64,000 nt of DNA from Klebsiella grimontii (GCF_900200035.1 NZ_FZTC01000015.1:434001-498000), one strand, 5' to 3'; positions 31,310-41,962 are shown, counted from the first letter of the stretch. Translations and numbers: made by a program. The notes: generated by a model from the sequence alone, not told the origin.

Positions 31310-32710
31310 TTATTCTACCATGCATGTGCGCAGCGGCCAGTAGCAGAATGCATCCGGCGCGCTACCGGAGAAAATCAGCTGCGCCGGATAAGCCGGGAAG
31401 CAGCGGCTGCTCATTACGCCTTCGCCGTCGTTAATGAAAATCTCCACGCTCGACCGATCGATGAAAATCCGCAGCGTGCGGACCTCGCCGCGCCAGTAGC
31501 GATAGTGCATCTCGTCGCTGACGAGACTGCGTCGCGCCAGTCGGATCCCGCTGGCGTCGCGCTCGAGGGTTAACGCGCCGCCGAAATCAAGGCTTAGTGC
31601 GTCGTCGGCGGCAGTTTGCAGCGCGATTTCCATCGGCGCCAGCGGCAGAGCGTTCCCCTGCCAGCCGTGCGCTTCCCCGCGCAGGGCGGTCAGCTCGCGC
31701 AGCGGACGCTGGTAGAGCTGACCGTCGATAAATTCCAGCTCGCGCAGGCAGGTCATCTGATGGATCCAGCCATGAGCGAGCGTCGGCTGGCGCATCTCTT
31801 CGCCGTCCGGGACGCCCATCCAGCCGACCAGCAGGCGGCGGCCATCGCGGGTGTGCGTGGTCTGCGGGGCGTAGAACTCGAATCCGGCGTCCAGCTCGCG
31901 CAGTTCGCCGTGGCTGAACGCGGCGCGGTCATAGTCGAAACCACCGGCCATCCACACCGCCGGATAGGTATTGAGGAAGCGCTCTTCTTCACGGGCAATC
32001 CCCTGCGGGCAGCAGATCAGAATATGCTGGTCGCCGAGCGCAAACAGATCCGGGCACTCCCACATATAGCCTGCGTCGCTCAGGCCGTTAATGCCGTCAC
32101 CGGCGATTTCGCCCTCGCTGCGCCACTGATGAAGGTCCGGGGAGCTGAACAGCAGCACCTTACCGCGCTTTTGCCGATCCTGCGCCCCCAGCACCATGTA
32201 CCAGCGGTCTTGATGCCGCCAGACTTTCGGGTCGCGGACGTGGCCGGTATAGCCCTCCGGCAGCGGCAGGACCGGGCCGAGCTTAGTGAAGGTGCCGTCG
32301 GCGTTTTCCGTCGCCAGGCACTGCCACGCGGTTCGGCCGCCATCGTCGAACTTCACGTTGCCGGTATAGCACAGGGTGAGCGTACCGTTGTTATCCACCG
32401 CGCTGCCGGAGTAGCAGCCGTTGCGGTCGTACTCTTCATCCGGCATCAGCGCAATAGGCTCATGCCGCCAGCGCAGCAGATCGTCTGAACTCCAGTGCGC
32501 CCAGCACTTGAACTTATGATCGCAGGCGAGCGGGTTCCACTGGTAGAACAGGTGATAGCGCCCGGCAAACTCGACAAAGCCGTTGGGGTCGTTCATCAGC
32601 CCGGTGACCGGCGCATGGTGCCAGCGGGGATAATGGCTATCGGCCAGCGCGCGCGGCTGGCCCTGCATAACGGCCTGCAAAATCGCAGGCAAACGTGATG
32701 GAAGTGACAT
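31310..32710 (-). CDS. scrB: Sucrose-6-phosphate hydrolase ScrB
   Basis: A 466-residue cytoplasmic GH32 enzyme. The five-bladed propeller carries WMNDPNG-like LMNDPNGFVEF (nucleophile Asp), the VRDPKV transition-state stabiliser and WECPDLF (acid/base Glu), with a C-terminal beta-sandwich. It splits sucrose-6-phosphate into glucose-6-phosphate and fructose. It overlaps the stop of scrA and precedes scrR. Confidence 0.95.
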   Translation of the reverse strand: MSLPSRLPAILQAVMQGQPRALADSHYPRWHHAPVTGLMNDPNGFVEFAGRYHLFYQWNPLACDHKFKCWAHWSSDDLLRWRHEPIALMPDEEYDRNGCYSGSAVDNNGTLTLCYTGNVKFDDGGRTAWQCLATENADGTFTKLGPVLPLPEGYTGHVRDPKVWRHQDRWYMVLGAQDRQKRGKVLLFSSPDLHQWRSEGEIAGDGINGLSDAGYMWECPDLFALGDQHILICCPQGIAREEERFLNTYPAVWMAGGFDYDRAAFSHGELRELDAGFEFYAPQTTHTRDGRRLLVGWMGVPDGEEMRQPTLAHGWIHQMTCLRELEFIDGQLYQRPLRELTALRGEAHGWQGNALPLAPMEIALQTAADDALSLDFGGALTLERDASGIRLARRSLVSDEMHYRYWRGEVRTLRIFIDRSSVEIFINDGEGVMSSRCFPAYPAQLIFSGSAPDAFCYWPLRTCMVE

Positions 32711-34080
32711 TATTCAGCGTCCGTTTTGTATTTCAGCAGCAGAGAGACGACGAAAGCGACGCCAAAGGCGATGACCATACCGATAATGTAGTTCAGCAGC
32801 GAGCTGGCCTGCACGATAGCCATGCCGGGAATCGCCGTCAGGCCGACTGCGCTCATATAGACGTGCACTGACACGACCCACGCGCCGCCCGCCGCGCCGC
32901 CGATCAGCGCCGCGATAAACGGCTTCATGAAACGTAAGTTGATACCAAAAATCGCCGCCTCGGTGATGCCCAGCATAGCGGAAAACGCCGAGGGCAGCGC
33001 AATGGCTTTGATTTTGACGTCTTTGGTTTTAAACCATACCGCCAGGCAGGCGCCACCCTGAGCGACGTTGGCCATGGACCAAATCGGCAGCAGGAAGTTA
33101 ACCCCAATGGACGGGTTACCCAGCAGCCCGGCTTCGATGGCGTGGAAGCTGTGGTGAATACCGGTAATGACGATAACCGAATAGAGACCGCCAAACAGCA
33201 GTCCAGCCAGCCAGCCGGCGTGGCTAATCAGGGTACTCAGGACAAACGAGATGCCGTCGCCGAGCGCGCGACCGGCCGGGCCGATAATCAGCAGGGCGAT
33301 AAAACCGGAAATAATCACCGTCAGGAACGGCGTCAGGATCAGGTCCAGCGCATCGGGGATCGCGCGACGCAGCTGCTTCTCAACGAGGCTCATAAACCAT
33401 ACCGCCAGCAGCACCGGGAACACTGTCCCCTGATAGCCGATCATGGCGATCTCGAGGCCGAAGAAGTTCATGGTATGGAAACCGGCGGCCACGCCCCAGG
33501 CGTTAGTCAGCGCCGGGTGGGTCAGAATGCCGCCGAGCGTCGCGCCGAGGTAGGGGTTACCGCCGAATTCGCGGGCCGCGGTAAAGCCAATCAGGATCGG
33601 CAGAATGATAAACGCCGCCGAGCTGCACATATCCAGCATGATGTAGAGGGCGTTGCTCGGGTCAACCCAGCCGTAGGTTTTGACCATCCCCAGCAGGCCC
33701 ATCAGCAGGCCGGAGGCGACGATTGCCGGGATAATCGGCACGAAGATGTTCGACAGCAGGCGCGCGATACGCTGGAAAGGATTAAGCTTTTTCGCCGCAA
33801 TGTCGGCGGCTTCCGACTTGCTCGATTCGCTAATGCCCGCCGCCTGGATAAAGGCGGCGTAGACCTTGTTCACCACCCCGGTGCCGAAAATAATCTGCAT
33901 CTGCCCGGCGTTGCGGAAACAGCCCTTAACCCCTTCAATTTTGCCGATGGCCTGCTGGTCGGCCAGCGAATCATCGACCAGCACCAGCCGCAGACGCGTG
34001 GCGCAGTGCGCGGCGCTGGCGATATTTTCCTTGCCTCCCAAAAGCGGAAGCAGCGAGCGGGAAATCTGTTCAAAATCCAT
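32710..34080 (-). CDS. scrA: Sucrose-specific PTS enzyme IIBC (ScrA)
   Basis: A 456-residue inner-membrane PTS permease (family length 456) when started at MDFEQISRSLLPLLGG. A 16-codon in-frame extension upstream lacks support. EIIB has phospho-cysteine Cys26 in AAHCATRLRLVL and is followed by EIIC. No EIIA is fused, so phosphate must come from the glucose EIIA, as known for this family. A 9-bp stem-loop precedes it after scrY. Confidence 0.95.
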   Translation of the reverse strand: MDFEQISRSLLPLLGGKENIASAAHCATRLRLVLVDDSLADQQAIGKIEGVKGCFRNAGQMQIIFGTGVVNKVYAAFIQAAGISESSKSEAADIAAKKLNPFQRIARLLSNIFVPIIPAIVASGLLMGLLGMVKTYGWVDPSNALYIMLDMCSSAAFIILPILIGFTAAREFGGNPYLGATLGGILTHPALTNAWGVAAGFHTMNFFGLEIAMIGYQGTVFPVLLAVWFMSLVEKQLRRAIPDALDLILTPFLTVIISGFIALLIIGPAGRALGDGISFVLSTLISHAGWLAGLLFGGLYSVIVITGIHHSFHAIEAGLLGNPSIGVNFLLPIWSMANVAQGGACLAVWFKTKDVKIKAIALPSAFSAMLGITEAAIFGINLRFMKPFIAALIGGAAGGAWVVSVHVYMSAVGLTAIPGMAIVQASSLLNYIIGMVIAFGVAFVVSLLLKYKTDAE

Positions 34081-34158
34081 AGTACCCTCTGAATGCGTAA
34101 AATTTTCGTGTTGTCGTCCCGTGTTCACGGGGGCGCAGTTTCTGCGTCGTTATCGTGT

Positions 34159-34190
34159 CCGGGGCGACAACGCGCGCGTAATCGCCCCGG
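34159..34190. promoter_or_regulatory. scrY-scrA intercistronic stem-loop
   Basis: CCGGGGCGA (34159-34167) and TCGCCCCGG (34182-34190) form a perfect 9-bp stem. It lies in the 136-base gap between scrY and scrA and probably protects the scrY message end or trims downstream expression. Confidence 0.55.
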
Positions 34191-34216
34191 ATGTTCCTGC
34201 CGTCAGACGTTACCCG

Positions 34217-35792
<1,576 letters not shown>

Positions 35793-35837
35793 GAGCTATG
35801 TTAAGCATGACCCTTAACATTTGGAAATGGATTTTGC

Positions 35838-35849
35838 TAAACCGGTTTA
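35838..35849. promoter_or_regulatory. ScrR operator 2 before scrY
   Basis: TAAACCGGTTTA, identical in its core to the copy at 35779. Centre spacing is about 58 bases, close to five and a half helical turns, which may allow looping. Confidence 0.82.
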
Positions 35850-35899
35850 ATAAATGTGATGGATGCAACAAAGTGGGCCGCGCACGACGGCCTGAAGAA

Positions 35900-36823
35900 T
35901 CAAAACTGGCGATTAAGATCGCGCTGGTATGGCAGAGCGGTCATCGCGCCTTTCGCCGTTGTCGCCAGAGCGCCGCAGGTTTGCGCTAGCGTCAGGGTGG
36001 GTTCCAGCCCTTCGATATCCGTCGGCATCCCTTTGGCGGCAAGGCTTGCGAGCAGTCCGGCGACAAAAGCGTCACCCGCGCCGGTGGTGTCCACGCTGAC
36101 CACAGGCTTGGCGCTGAAATGGGTAAACTGCTGCTGGAAGGCGGCAAGCACGCCCGCTTTGCCCTGGGTGACCAGCAGCAATTCAGGCTGGTAGCGCGCG
36201 GTGATGCTGGCGATGCCTTGCGCTAAATCATCAATTCCGCTGATGAATACCAGTTCCTCTTCCGACAGCTTCACCACGTTGGCCATGCGCAGGGCGCGAT
36301 CGAGGCAGGCGTGCAGCAGCTCCTGATCCTGCCAGAGGTCCGGGCGGATATTGGGGTCAAAGCTGACCCGGCCGCCGGCCAGCTTGATTTTCTCCATAGC
36401 CGCGAAGGTGGTGCTGCGGCTGGGTTCGGCGCTGAGCGCGATAGAGCAGACGTGCAGCCACTGGTTGGCGGCAAACTGCGGCAGGTCTTCTTTCGCCAGG
36501 AACAGATCCGCGCTTGGGCGCACCATAAAGGTAAAGGTGCGTTCGCCCTGATCGTCAAGGTCGACCACGACGGTGGAGGTTCGGTGCTCGCCGTCGAGGC
36601 GCATATGGCTGACGTCGACCAGCTCCTGCTGCAGGGTGTGGCGCATAAAGCGGCCAAACGGATCGTCGCCGACGCGCCCGATAAACCCGCTGATGCCGCC
36701 AAGACGGGCGATACCTACCGCCACGTTGGCCGGCGCGCCGCCGGGGCAGCGCAACAGACGGCCTTCGCTCTCCGGCAGCAGGTCAACTACCGCATCTCCC
36801 AGAACCCAAACTTTTGCAATCAT
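35900..36823 (-). CDS. scrK: Fructokinase ScrK
   Basis: A 307-residue PfkB-family (ribokinase-like) kinase that phosphorylates the fructose released by ScrB. Family signatures are PGGAPANVAVGIARLGG near the N-terminus and DTTGAGDAFVAGLLA near the C-terminus with the catalytic Asp. It is first in the cluster and has its own promoter with an ScrR operator at 36851. Confidence 0.94.
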   Translation of the reverse strand: MIAKVWVLGDAVVDLLPESEGRLLRCPGGAPANVAVGIARLGGISGFIGRVGDDPFGRFMRHTLQQELVDVSHMRLDGEHRTSTVVVDLDDQGERTFTFMVRPSADLFLAKEDLPQFAANQWLHVCSIALSAEPSRSTTFAAMEKIKLAGGRVSFDPNIRPDLWQDQELLHACLDRALRMANVVKLSEEELVFISGIDDLAQGIASITARYQPELLLVTQGKAGVLAAFQQQFTHFSAKPVVSVDTTGAGDAFVAGLLASLAAKGMPTDIEGLEPTLTLAQTCGALATTAKGAMTALPYQRDLNRQF

Positions 36824-36850
36824 GCTGAAAAATCTCCATAGCTAAACTTA

Positions 36851-36866
36851 GTTAAACCGGTTTAGC
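36851..36866. promoter_or_regulatory. ScrR operator before scrK
   Basis: GTTAAACCGGTTTAGC shares the TAAACCGGTTTA core with the two scrY operators and lies 28 bases before the scrK ATG. Confidence 0.85.
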
Positions 36867-37175
36867 TTATTAAAGCATAGCGACAGGATCAGGGGAACGT
36901 CAGCGGCGGAAAAGTGCGAACCAGGGTATAAAAACGTGAGCCGGTTGGCAAAAGAGCGGCCGTTCGGCTGAGCGGGAGAGACTTCTAATGGCTGCGGACT
37001 CTATAGCGGTAAAAAGCGGCAGCCCGGACAGGTGCAAAGGGGGGGGCGGCAGACCAAAAGTCGATAGAAAAGTCTGAAATCAGTTTTAAGAACAATCCCT
37101 AAAGCCAGACGGCAAAATCTTGTGCCATGCTAAATGCGACTCATAACATTAAGTTCGTTAGCGAGAGAGGATATT
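36867..37175. other. Gene-free spacer scrK to the LEA-like gene, with partial REP
   Basis: About 310 bases without a convincing gene. A partial REP-like unit (CAGCCCGGACAGG) lies at 37020, with a G-run after it. The promoter of the next gene is expected in the AT-richer 37070-37170. Confidence 0.5.
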
Positions 37176-37568
37176 ATGAAAAAAGCAATGATTGCGTTAT
37201 CTGCGATTCTGGTAGCAGCTCCTGTTTTTGCTGCAACAACGACACACGCAACCGACGATACCGTCGCGGCGGCCCATGAAGGGGCGAACACCGCGAAGGA
37301 AAAACTGCACGAGGCCCAGCACCAGGGTGAAGAGCAGCAGCTCAAAGCTAAACACGCGGCGGAAGGCAAAAGCGACAGCGTAGGCAGCGAAGTCAGCGAA
37401 GGCGCGCAGAAAACCTGGAATAAGACCAAAGAAGGGACTGAGAAGGGCTGGAACGCAACTAAAGAAGGCACCGAAAAAGGCTGGAATAAGACCAAAGAGG
37501 TCAGCAAAGAAGGCTGGGATAAAACCAAGCAGGGTGCCGAAGAGCTAAAAACTAAAGTCACTGAGTAA
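37176..37568 (+). CDS. Periplasmic protein with LEA-like 11-residue repeats
   Basis: A 130-residue protein with a signal peptide cut near PVFA. The rest is hydrophilic, charged and probably helical. Residues 80-123 are four tandem 11-mers: TWNKTKEGTEK, GWNATKEGTEK, GWNKTKEVSKE, GWDKTKQGAEE. The 11-residue period and Lys/Glu/Thr-rich makeup resemble group 3 LEA proteins of desiccation-tolerant organisms. I do not know a named homologue. A desiccation or osmotic-stress role in the periplasm is inference. It is a single gene with its own terminator. Confidence 0.75.
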   Translation: MKKAMIALSAILVAAPVFAATTTHATDDTVAAAHEGANTAKEKLHEAQHQGEEQQLKAKHAAEGKSDSVGSEVSEGAQKTWNKTKEGTEKGWNATKEGTEKGWNKTKEVSKEGWDKTKQGAEELKTKVTE

Positions 37569-37584
37569 TTACTGACTCTTTGCT

Positions 37585-37613
37585 AAAAAAGGTCGCGAAA
37601 GCGGCCTTTTTTG
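37585..37613 (+). terminator. Terminator after the LEA-like gene
   Basis: AAAAAAGGTCGC and GCGGCCTTTTTT form a 6-bp GC stem around GAAA, extended by A-T pairs, with a T-run: a classic Rho-independent terminator. Confidence 0.88.
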
Positions 37614-37845
37614 TTATTTAGCGTCCATGGTTCAGCCTCGGGATAATTATCCGCAATGGATATCGAGCCGGCTTGCGGTATACCCGGGGGCATAGTAAAC
37701 CCTGTGGCTGGGTTAAATGAGCGCAGGCAATAAAAATGCGCCCTGGAAGACTAAGCGGATATGCCAGGAATTGTCCTGGTTATATTGTTACTCACTATTC
37801 CTCCACATTCTCCTGGTACAAAGGAAATATATCAGGAGGTGTATT

Positions 37846-38316
37846 ATGAAAAAGATTCTTTCACTGGCGATTATTTTATCTTGTGCGTTGACTTCCGTCT
37901 CCTGGGCGGATGGTCCTGGCGGCAACAACCACGGTCAGCAGCAGGTCTGGCAGCAAGACGCCGGGCGCGGCGGCCCGAACGGTAACCGTCAGCAGGGGCC
38001 GCAGGCTAACAACCATCAGGGCAACGGCGATAACCGTGGCCCGGCGCATGGTGACAAGGGGCCGCAGGGTAACCCTCATCAGGCGCGTCATGAGCAGGAC
38101 CACTTTGCGTGGAACGGGCATGATTTCCGCAAAGGTCATCCGGCGCCGGAACGTTTTCGCGGCAATGATTACCGGATAAACGACTGGAACGATCGCGGAT
38201 TACCGGCACCGCCGCGCGGGCAGCACTGGTCCTATATTGATGGCAACTATGTGCTGATTGCCGCCGCGACCGGGATTATTACGTCGATCCTGATTAACGG
38301 CGCGCTGAGTCACTAA
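37846..38316 (+). CDS. RcnB-family periplasmic protein
   Basis: A 156-residue protein; the start at 37846 follows a strong AGGAGGT. The signal peptide ends SVSWA. A low-complexity Gly/Asn/Gln/His-rich region follows (about 22-95). The C-terminus (FRGNDYRINDWNDRGLPAPPRGQHWSYIDGNYVLIAAATGIITSIL) has the hallmarks of the RcnB family, whose E. coli member aids nickel/cobalt homeostasis. The many histidines could bind metal. It is much richer in low-complexity sequence than E. coli RcnB. Confidence 0.8.
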   Translation: MKKILSLAIILSCALTSVSWADGPGGNNHGQQQVWQQDAGRGGPNGNRQQGPQANNHQGNGDNRGPAHGDKGPQGNPHQARHEQDHFAWNGHDFRKGHPAPERFRGNDYRINDWNDRGLPAPPRGQHWSYIDGNYVLIAAATGIITSILINGALSH

Positions 38317-38746
38317 CCTTTTTCTGCCTTAACCTCGCTACCGCTTTCCCCGGAGGCGGTGCTGCGCGCCTGTCCGGGCTACCGATTTCCCCGCGTCTGA
38401 GGGACGGTAGTCCGGTCAGCGTAGCGCTATCGGGCAATGCCCACCCGCCCTTGTTCTCACTTAAAAAGCGCAAAGTTGAAAATATCATTCTTGCGCCTCT
38501 TCTTTGATGTTTTATCTGCTTATTTAGACTTTATAAATGAGTATTATGCTTCATGGTTAATAAAAAGCAGAGAATGTAAGAAGCGCCCTGGTTCAGGCGA
38601 GAGTAAAAGACGTCCGCTTCTCCGTTAAATCACTATGAATAAATCAGATGAAAACTGCCTGCGGAATAAGAAATCCTGCTTGCAATAAACCCTTAGCACG
38701 TTAAGTTATTAAAGCTTTGCATCTGATTCTATTCCCGGAGACCGGC
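38317..38746. other. Gene-free spacer with REP unit
   Basis: About 430 bases. A REP/BIME palindrome occupies 38348-38382 and a decayed relative lies near 38410-38440. From 38480 on it is AT-rich and should include the promoter of the amidohydrolase gene; no clear operator was seen. Confidence 0.5.
38348..38382. repeat. REP/BIME-type palindrome
   Basis: The reverse complement of this unit starts GTAGCCCGGACAGGCGCG and ends CGCCTCCGGGG, differing from the unit at 5802 at about two positions. Confidence 0.7.
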
Positions 38747-39925
38747 ATGACCGACTGTGTAATTCCTGAAATTAAAGCCACCGAAAATGAAATGATTGCG
38801 ATCCGTCATTATTTGCACGCCCATCCGGAATTAAGCCTGGAAGAGTTTAATACCAGCGAGCTGGTGGCCGGAAAACTGACCGAGTGGGGCTATACGGTGA
38901 CCCGCGGGCTGGCGAAAACCGGGGTGGTCGGAACCTTAAGCAAAGGCGATTCTCCGCGCACGATCGGCCTGCGCGCCGACATGGACGCGCTGCCGATTTT
39001 CGAAACGACCGATCTCCCGTGGGCCAGCACCGTTGCCGGGAAAATGCACGCCTGCGGCCACGATGGCCATACCACCATTCTGCTGGCGGCGGCGAAATAT
39101 ATCGCCTCGCCGGCCTGCCAGTTCAACGGCACGGTACACCTGATATTCCAGCCCGCGGAAGAAGCTATCGGCGGCGCGGATTTAATGATTAAAGACGGCC
39201 TGTTTGAACGTTTCCCCTGCGAGCGCATCTTCGGCCTGCACAATATGCCGGGCCTGCCGGTGGGGAAACTCGGCTTTTACGCCGGTAATTTTATGGCCTC
39301 GGCGGATACGGTCAAAATCACCATTACCGGTTACGGCGGCCACGGCGCGCACCCCGAGCGCACCGTCGACCCCATTGTGACCGGCGCGGCGCTGGTGATG
39401 AATCTGCAAAGTATCGTTGCCCGTAACGTACCGCCGGGCGAAACCGCGGTGGTCAGCGTCGGTACTTTCCAGGCGGGTATCGCCTCCAACGTCATCCCCG
39501 AGAACGTGGTGATGGAGCTGAGCGTGCGGGCGATGAAGCCGGAAATTCGCGACCTGCTGATTAAGCGGATCAAGGCGCTCGCTGATTTTACCGCCAAAAG
39601 CTACGGCGCCAGCAGCGAGGTTGAGGTTTTTGACTCCTATCCGGTGCTGACCAACAGCGACGAGGAGACCGAGTTCGCCAAAGCGCTGGCGCTGGAGGTA
39701 TTTGGCGAGGAGGGCGTGCTGGAATCTATTTCGCCGATGAACGCCAGCGAAGATTTCGCTTTTATGCTCCAGAAACGCCCCGGCTGCTACTTCCTGCTGG
39801 GTAATGGGGAGAAAGGCGGGAAGGGCGGCTGTATGGTGCACAACCCCGGCTATGACTTTAATGATGACATTATTTCTACCGGCGCGACGCTGTTCGTCCG
39901 GTTAGTTGAAACACACTGCCGTTGA
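38747..39925 (+). CDS. M20D amidohydrolase (hippurate / N-acyl amino acid hydrolase type)
   Basis: A 392-residue metal-dependent amidohydrolase. Visible motifs: LRADMDALPI, the metal-binding HACGHDGHTT, PAEEAIGGA, the lid GGHGAHPE and the C-terminal MNASEDFAFM. The group hydrolyses N-acyl or N-aroyl amino acids such as hippurate and auxin conjugates. The ATG at 38747 gives the usual family N-terminus. A binding-protein gene follows after 19 bases, so the two are probably co-transcribed and handle the same compound or its product. Confidence 0.85.
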   Translation: MTDCVIPEIKATENEMIAIRHYLHAHPELSLEEFNTSELVAGKLTEWGYTVTRGLAKTGVVGTLSKGDSPRTIGLRADMDALPIFETTDLPWASTVAGKMHACGHDGHTTILLAAAKYIASPACQFNGTVHLIFQPAEEAIGGADLMIKDGLFERFPCERIFGLHNMPGLPVGKLGFYAGNFMASADTVKITITGYGGHGAHPERTVDPIVTGAALVMNLQSIVARNVPPGETAVVSVGTFQAGIASNVIPENVVMELSVRAMKPEIRDLLIKRIKALADFTAKSYGASSEVEVFDSYPVLTNSDEETEFAKALALEVFGEEGVLESISPMNASEDFAFMLQKRPGCYFLLGNGEKGGKGGCMVHNPGYDFNDDIISTGATLFVRLVETHCR

Positions 39926-39944
39926 TCTCTGGAGTCCGTAAATA

Positions 39945-40721
39945 ATGAAAAAATCTCTTCTGCTGTGGGTCGCGCTGATGGCCTCAACTTCAGCCCTGGC
40001 CGCAGAAAATAAGGAAATTCGCTTTGGCGTCGATCCCACCTTTGCGCCGTTTGAATGGAAAGATCCGCAGGGTAAGCTGGCGGGTTTTGATATTGACCTC
40101 GGCAACGCGATTTGCGCCCAGCTGCAGGCCAAGTGCGTGTGGGTGGAAAGCAACTTCGACGGCATTATCCCGGCGCTGAAGGCGCGTAAGTTCGACGCGA
40201 TCCTCTCCGGCATGTATATGACCGAGAAGCGCAAAGAGCAGATCGGCTTTAGCGACAAGCTCTACAACGGTCCGGTGTTCCTCGTGGCGCGTAAAAATAC
40301 CCTGGCCGGGAATACCGTCGAACAGCTGAAGGGCAAAACCATCGGCGTGGAACAGGGCTCGGCGCAGGAGACTTACGTCAACCAGCACTGGCGCACGGCG
40401 GGGATCAATATCGTCGCCTATCAGGGGGCGGATCGCGTGGTTCAGGATCTGGAGTCCGGGCGTATTGATGGCGCGGTGCTGTCCGGGATGATGGCCGACT
40501 ACAGCTTCCTGCAGCAGCCGCAGGGTAAAGATTTTGCCTTCGTTGGCGGCCATCTGAAGGACGACAAGCTGTTCGGCGCCGGCGCGGCGATTGGCCTGCG
40601 CAAAGAGGACGATGCCCTGCGCCAGGAGATTAACGGCGCGATTGCCCGCATTCTCGCCGACGGCACTTATAAAAAGTTAGCCGGGAAATATTTTAGCTTT
40701 GACGTCTATTCCGGGACATAA
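39945..40721 (+). CDS. Polar amino-acid binding protein (ArgT/HisJ type), orphan
   Basis: A 258-residue type II periplasmic binding protein with a signal peptide (MKKSLLLWVALMASTSALAA). The mature start EIRFGVDPTFAPFEWKDPQGKLAGFDIDLGNAICAQL is typical of the lysine/arginine/ornithine/histidine group. No permease or ATPase gene is nearby, so it must use a transporter encoded elsewhere. The amidohydrolase gene upstream suggests an amino acid released from an acyl conjugate, or the conjugate itself, as ligand. Confidence 0.88.
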   Translation: MKKSLLLWVALMASTSALAAENKEIRFGVDPTFAPFEWKDPQGKLAGFDIDLGNAICAQLQAKCVWVESNFDGIIPALKARKFDAILSGMYMTEKRKEQIGFSDKLYNGPVFLVARKNTLAGNTVEQLKGKTIGVEQGSAQETYVNQHWRTAGINIVAYQGADRVVQDLESGRIDGAVLSGMMADYSFLQQPQGKDFAFVGGHLKDDKLFGAGAAIGLRKEDDALRQEINGAIARILADGTYKKLAGKYFSFDVYSGT

Positions 40722-40736
40722 TGTTGTTATGCATTC

Positions 40737-40770
40737 AGCGGGCACGGCTAGCCCGCTTCAAGCTTCCTTT
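40737..40770 (+). terminator. Terminator after the binding-protein gene
   Basis: AGCGGGC and GCCCGCT form a perfect 7-bp stem (40737-40757), followed by a pyrimidine-rich TTCCTTTTCTT tract. Confidence 0.62.
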
Positions 40771-40852
40771 TCTTACTATCCCGTAATTGTCCTTTCCTGG
40801 CCCTCACGGCGTTCCGAAGGATACTGAATATAAGCGATAAGGAGTGAACGGC

Positions 40853-41806
40853 ATGATCACACGTCCCTTGGGCAAAACCGGATTTTCCATCGCCCCGCTG
40901 GTGTTTGGCGGCAACGTTTTTGGCTGGACCATCGATGAAAAAACCAGTTTTGCCATTCTTGATGCGTTTATAGACCACGGCTTTGATGCTATCGACACGG
41001 CGGATGTTTACTCCCGCTGGGCGGAGGGTAATCAGGGCGGCGAGTCTGAAACCATTATCGGTCGCTGGCTACAGGCGCGGCCCGGCATGCGCGATAAGGT
41101 GAAGATCTTCACCAAAGTGGGGGCCGATTTAGGCCTTCCCGGGCATAAAGGGTTGAAAAAAGCGTGGATCCAGCAGGCGGTTGAGGATTCACTCCGGCGC
41201 CTGAACTCCGATTATATCGACCTCTATTTTGCCCACTGGCCGGACCCGGAAACGCCGGTTGCGGAAACCCTCGAGGCGTTTCACGCCCTGCAGCAGGCGG
41301 GGAAAATCCGCGCTATGGGCGCCTCCAACCTTGACGCCGGCCAGCTTTCGAGCGCGCTGGAAGTGTCGCGCAAAAGCGGTCTGCCGGCCTGGCAGGTGCT
41401 GCAGCCGGAATACAATCTTTATCATCGCTCGGCTTTTGAGGGCGCGCTCGGCGACCTGTGCATCAGCCGCGATATCGGCGTGGTGACCTACTACAGCCTG
41501 GCGTCCGGCTTCCTGACCGGCAAATACCGCCAGCAGTCCGATCTGGCGCAAAGCCAGCGCGGGGGCGGCATTGGCAAATATCTCAATCCGCGCGGGCTGC
41601 GCATCGTCGATACGCTGGTTGAGGTGGCGGAGCAAAACGACGCCAAACCCGCCGAAGTCGCGCTGGCCTGGCTGATGAGCCGCGAAGGCGTAACGGCGCC
41701 TATCGCCAGCGCCACCAGCATCGCTCAGGTGGAGAGCTTCGCCCGCGCCGCCGCGCTGACCCTGAGCGCCGACCAACTGGCGCGTCTGGACAGCGCCAGC
41801 GCGTAA
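40853..41806 (+). CDS. Aldo/keto reductase
   Basis: A 317-residue cytoplasmic NADPH-dependent reductase. Motifs are the catalytic Asp-Tyr in AIDTADVYSRW, the Lys in KIFTKVG, His in DLYFAHWPD, and an AKR cofactor region (AWLMSREGVTAPIASATSIAQVE). ATG 40853 follows AAGGAGTGAACGGC; the GTG nine bases earlier is less likely. Single-gene unit with terminators on both sides. Substrate not predictable. Confidence 0.87.
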   Translation: MITRPLGKTGFSIAPLVFGGNVFGWTIDEKTSFAILDAFIDHGFDAIDTADVYSRWAEGNQGGESETIIGRWLQARPGMRDKVKIFTKVGADLGLPGHKGLKKAWIQQAVEDSLRRLNSDYIDLYFAHWPDPETPVAETLEAFHALQQAGKIRAMGASNLDAGQLSSALEVSRKSGLPAWQVLQPEYNLYHRSAFEGALGDLCISRDIGVVTYYSLASGFLTGKYRQQSDLAQSQRGGGIGKYLNPRGLRIVDTLVEVAEQNDAKPAEVALAWLMSREGVTAPIASATSIAQVESFARAAALTLSADQLARLDSASA

Positions 41807-41814
41807 TACTGTAT

Positions 41815-41842
41815 GCCGGAGCCTGTCAGGTTCCGGCGCTTT
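41815..41842 (+). terminator. Terminator after the aldo/keto reductase gene
   Basis: GCCGGAGCC and GGTTCCGGC pair (one G-U) across TGTCA, followed by GCTTTTCC. Confidence 0.72.
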
Positions 41843-41962
41843 TCCATCAGCGTTTTGTATTCCTTTTCTTTTCTCTTTTAGTCACTTCCCCGGCTCTGAA
41901 TACTTTTCAGCGAAAAATGAAACGTTTTTTCATGCGCTAAAAGCCCTTCTTGATTACGTTAA

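Noticed and set aside
33142..34092. 316-residue plus-strand ORF opposite scrA
   Set aside because: Shadow frame of scrA, very rich in Gln/Arg/Asp, no recognisable family.
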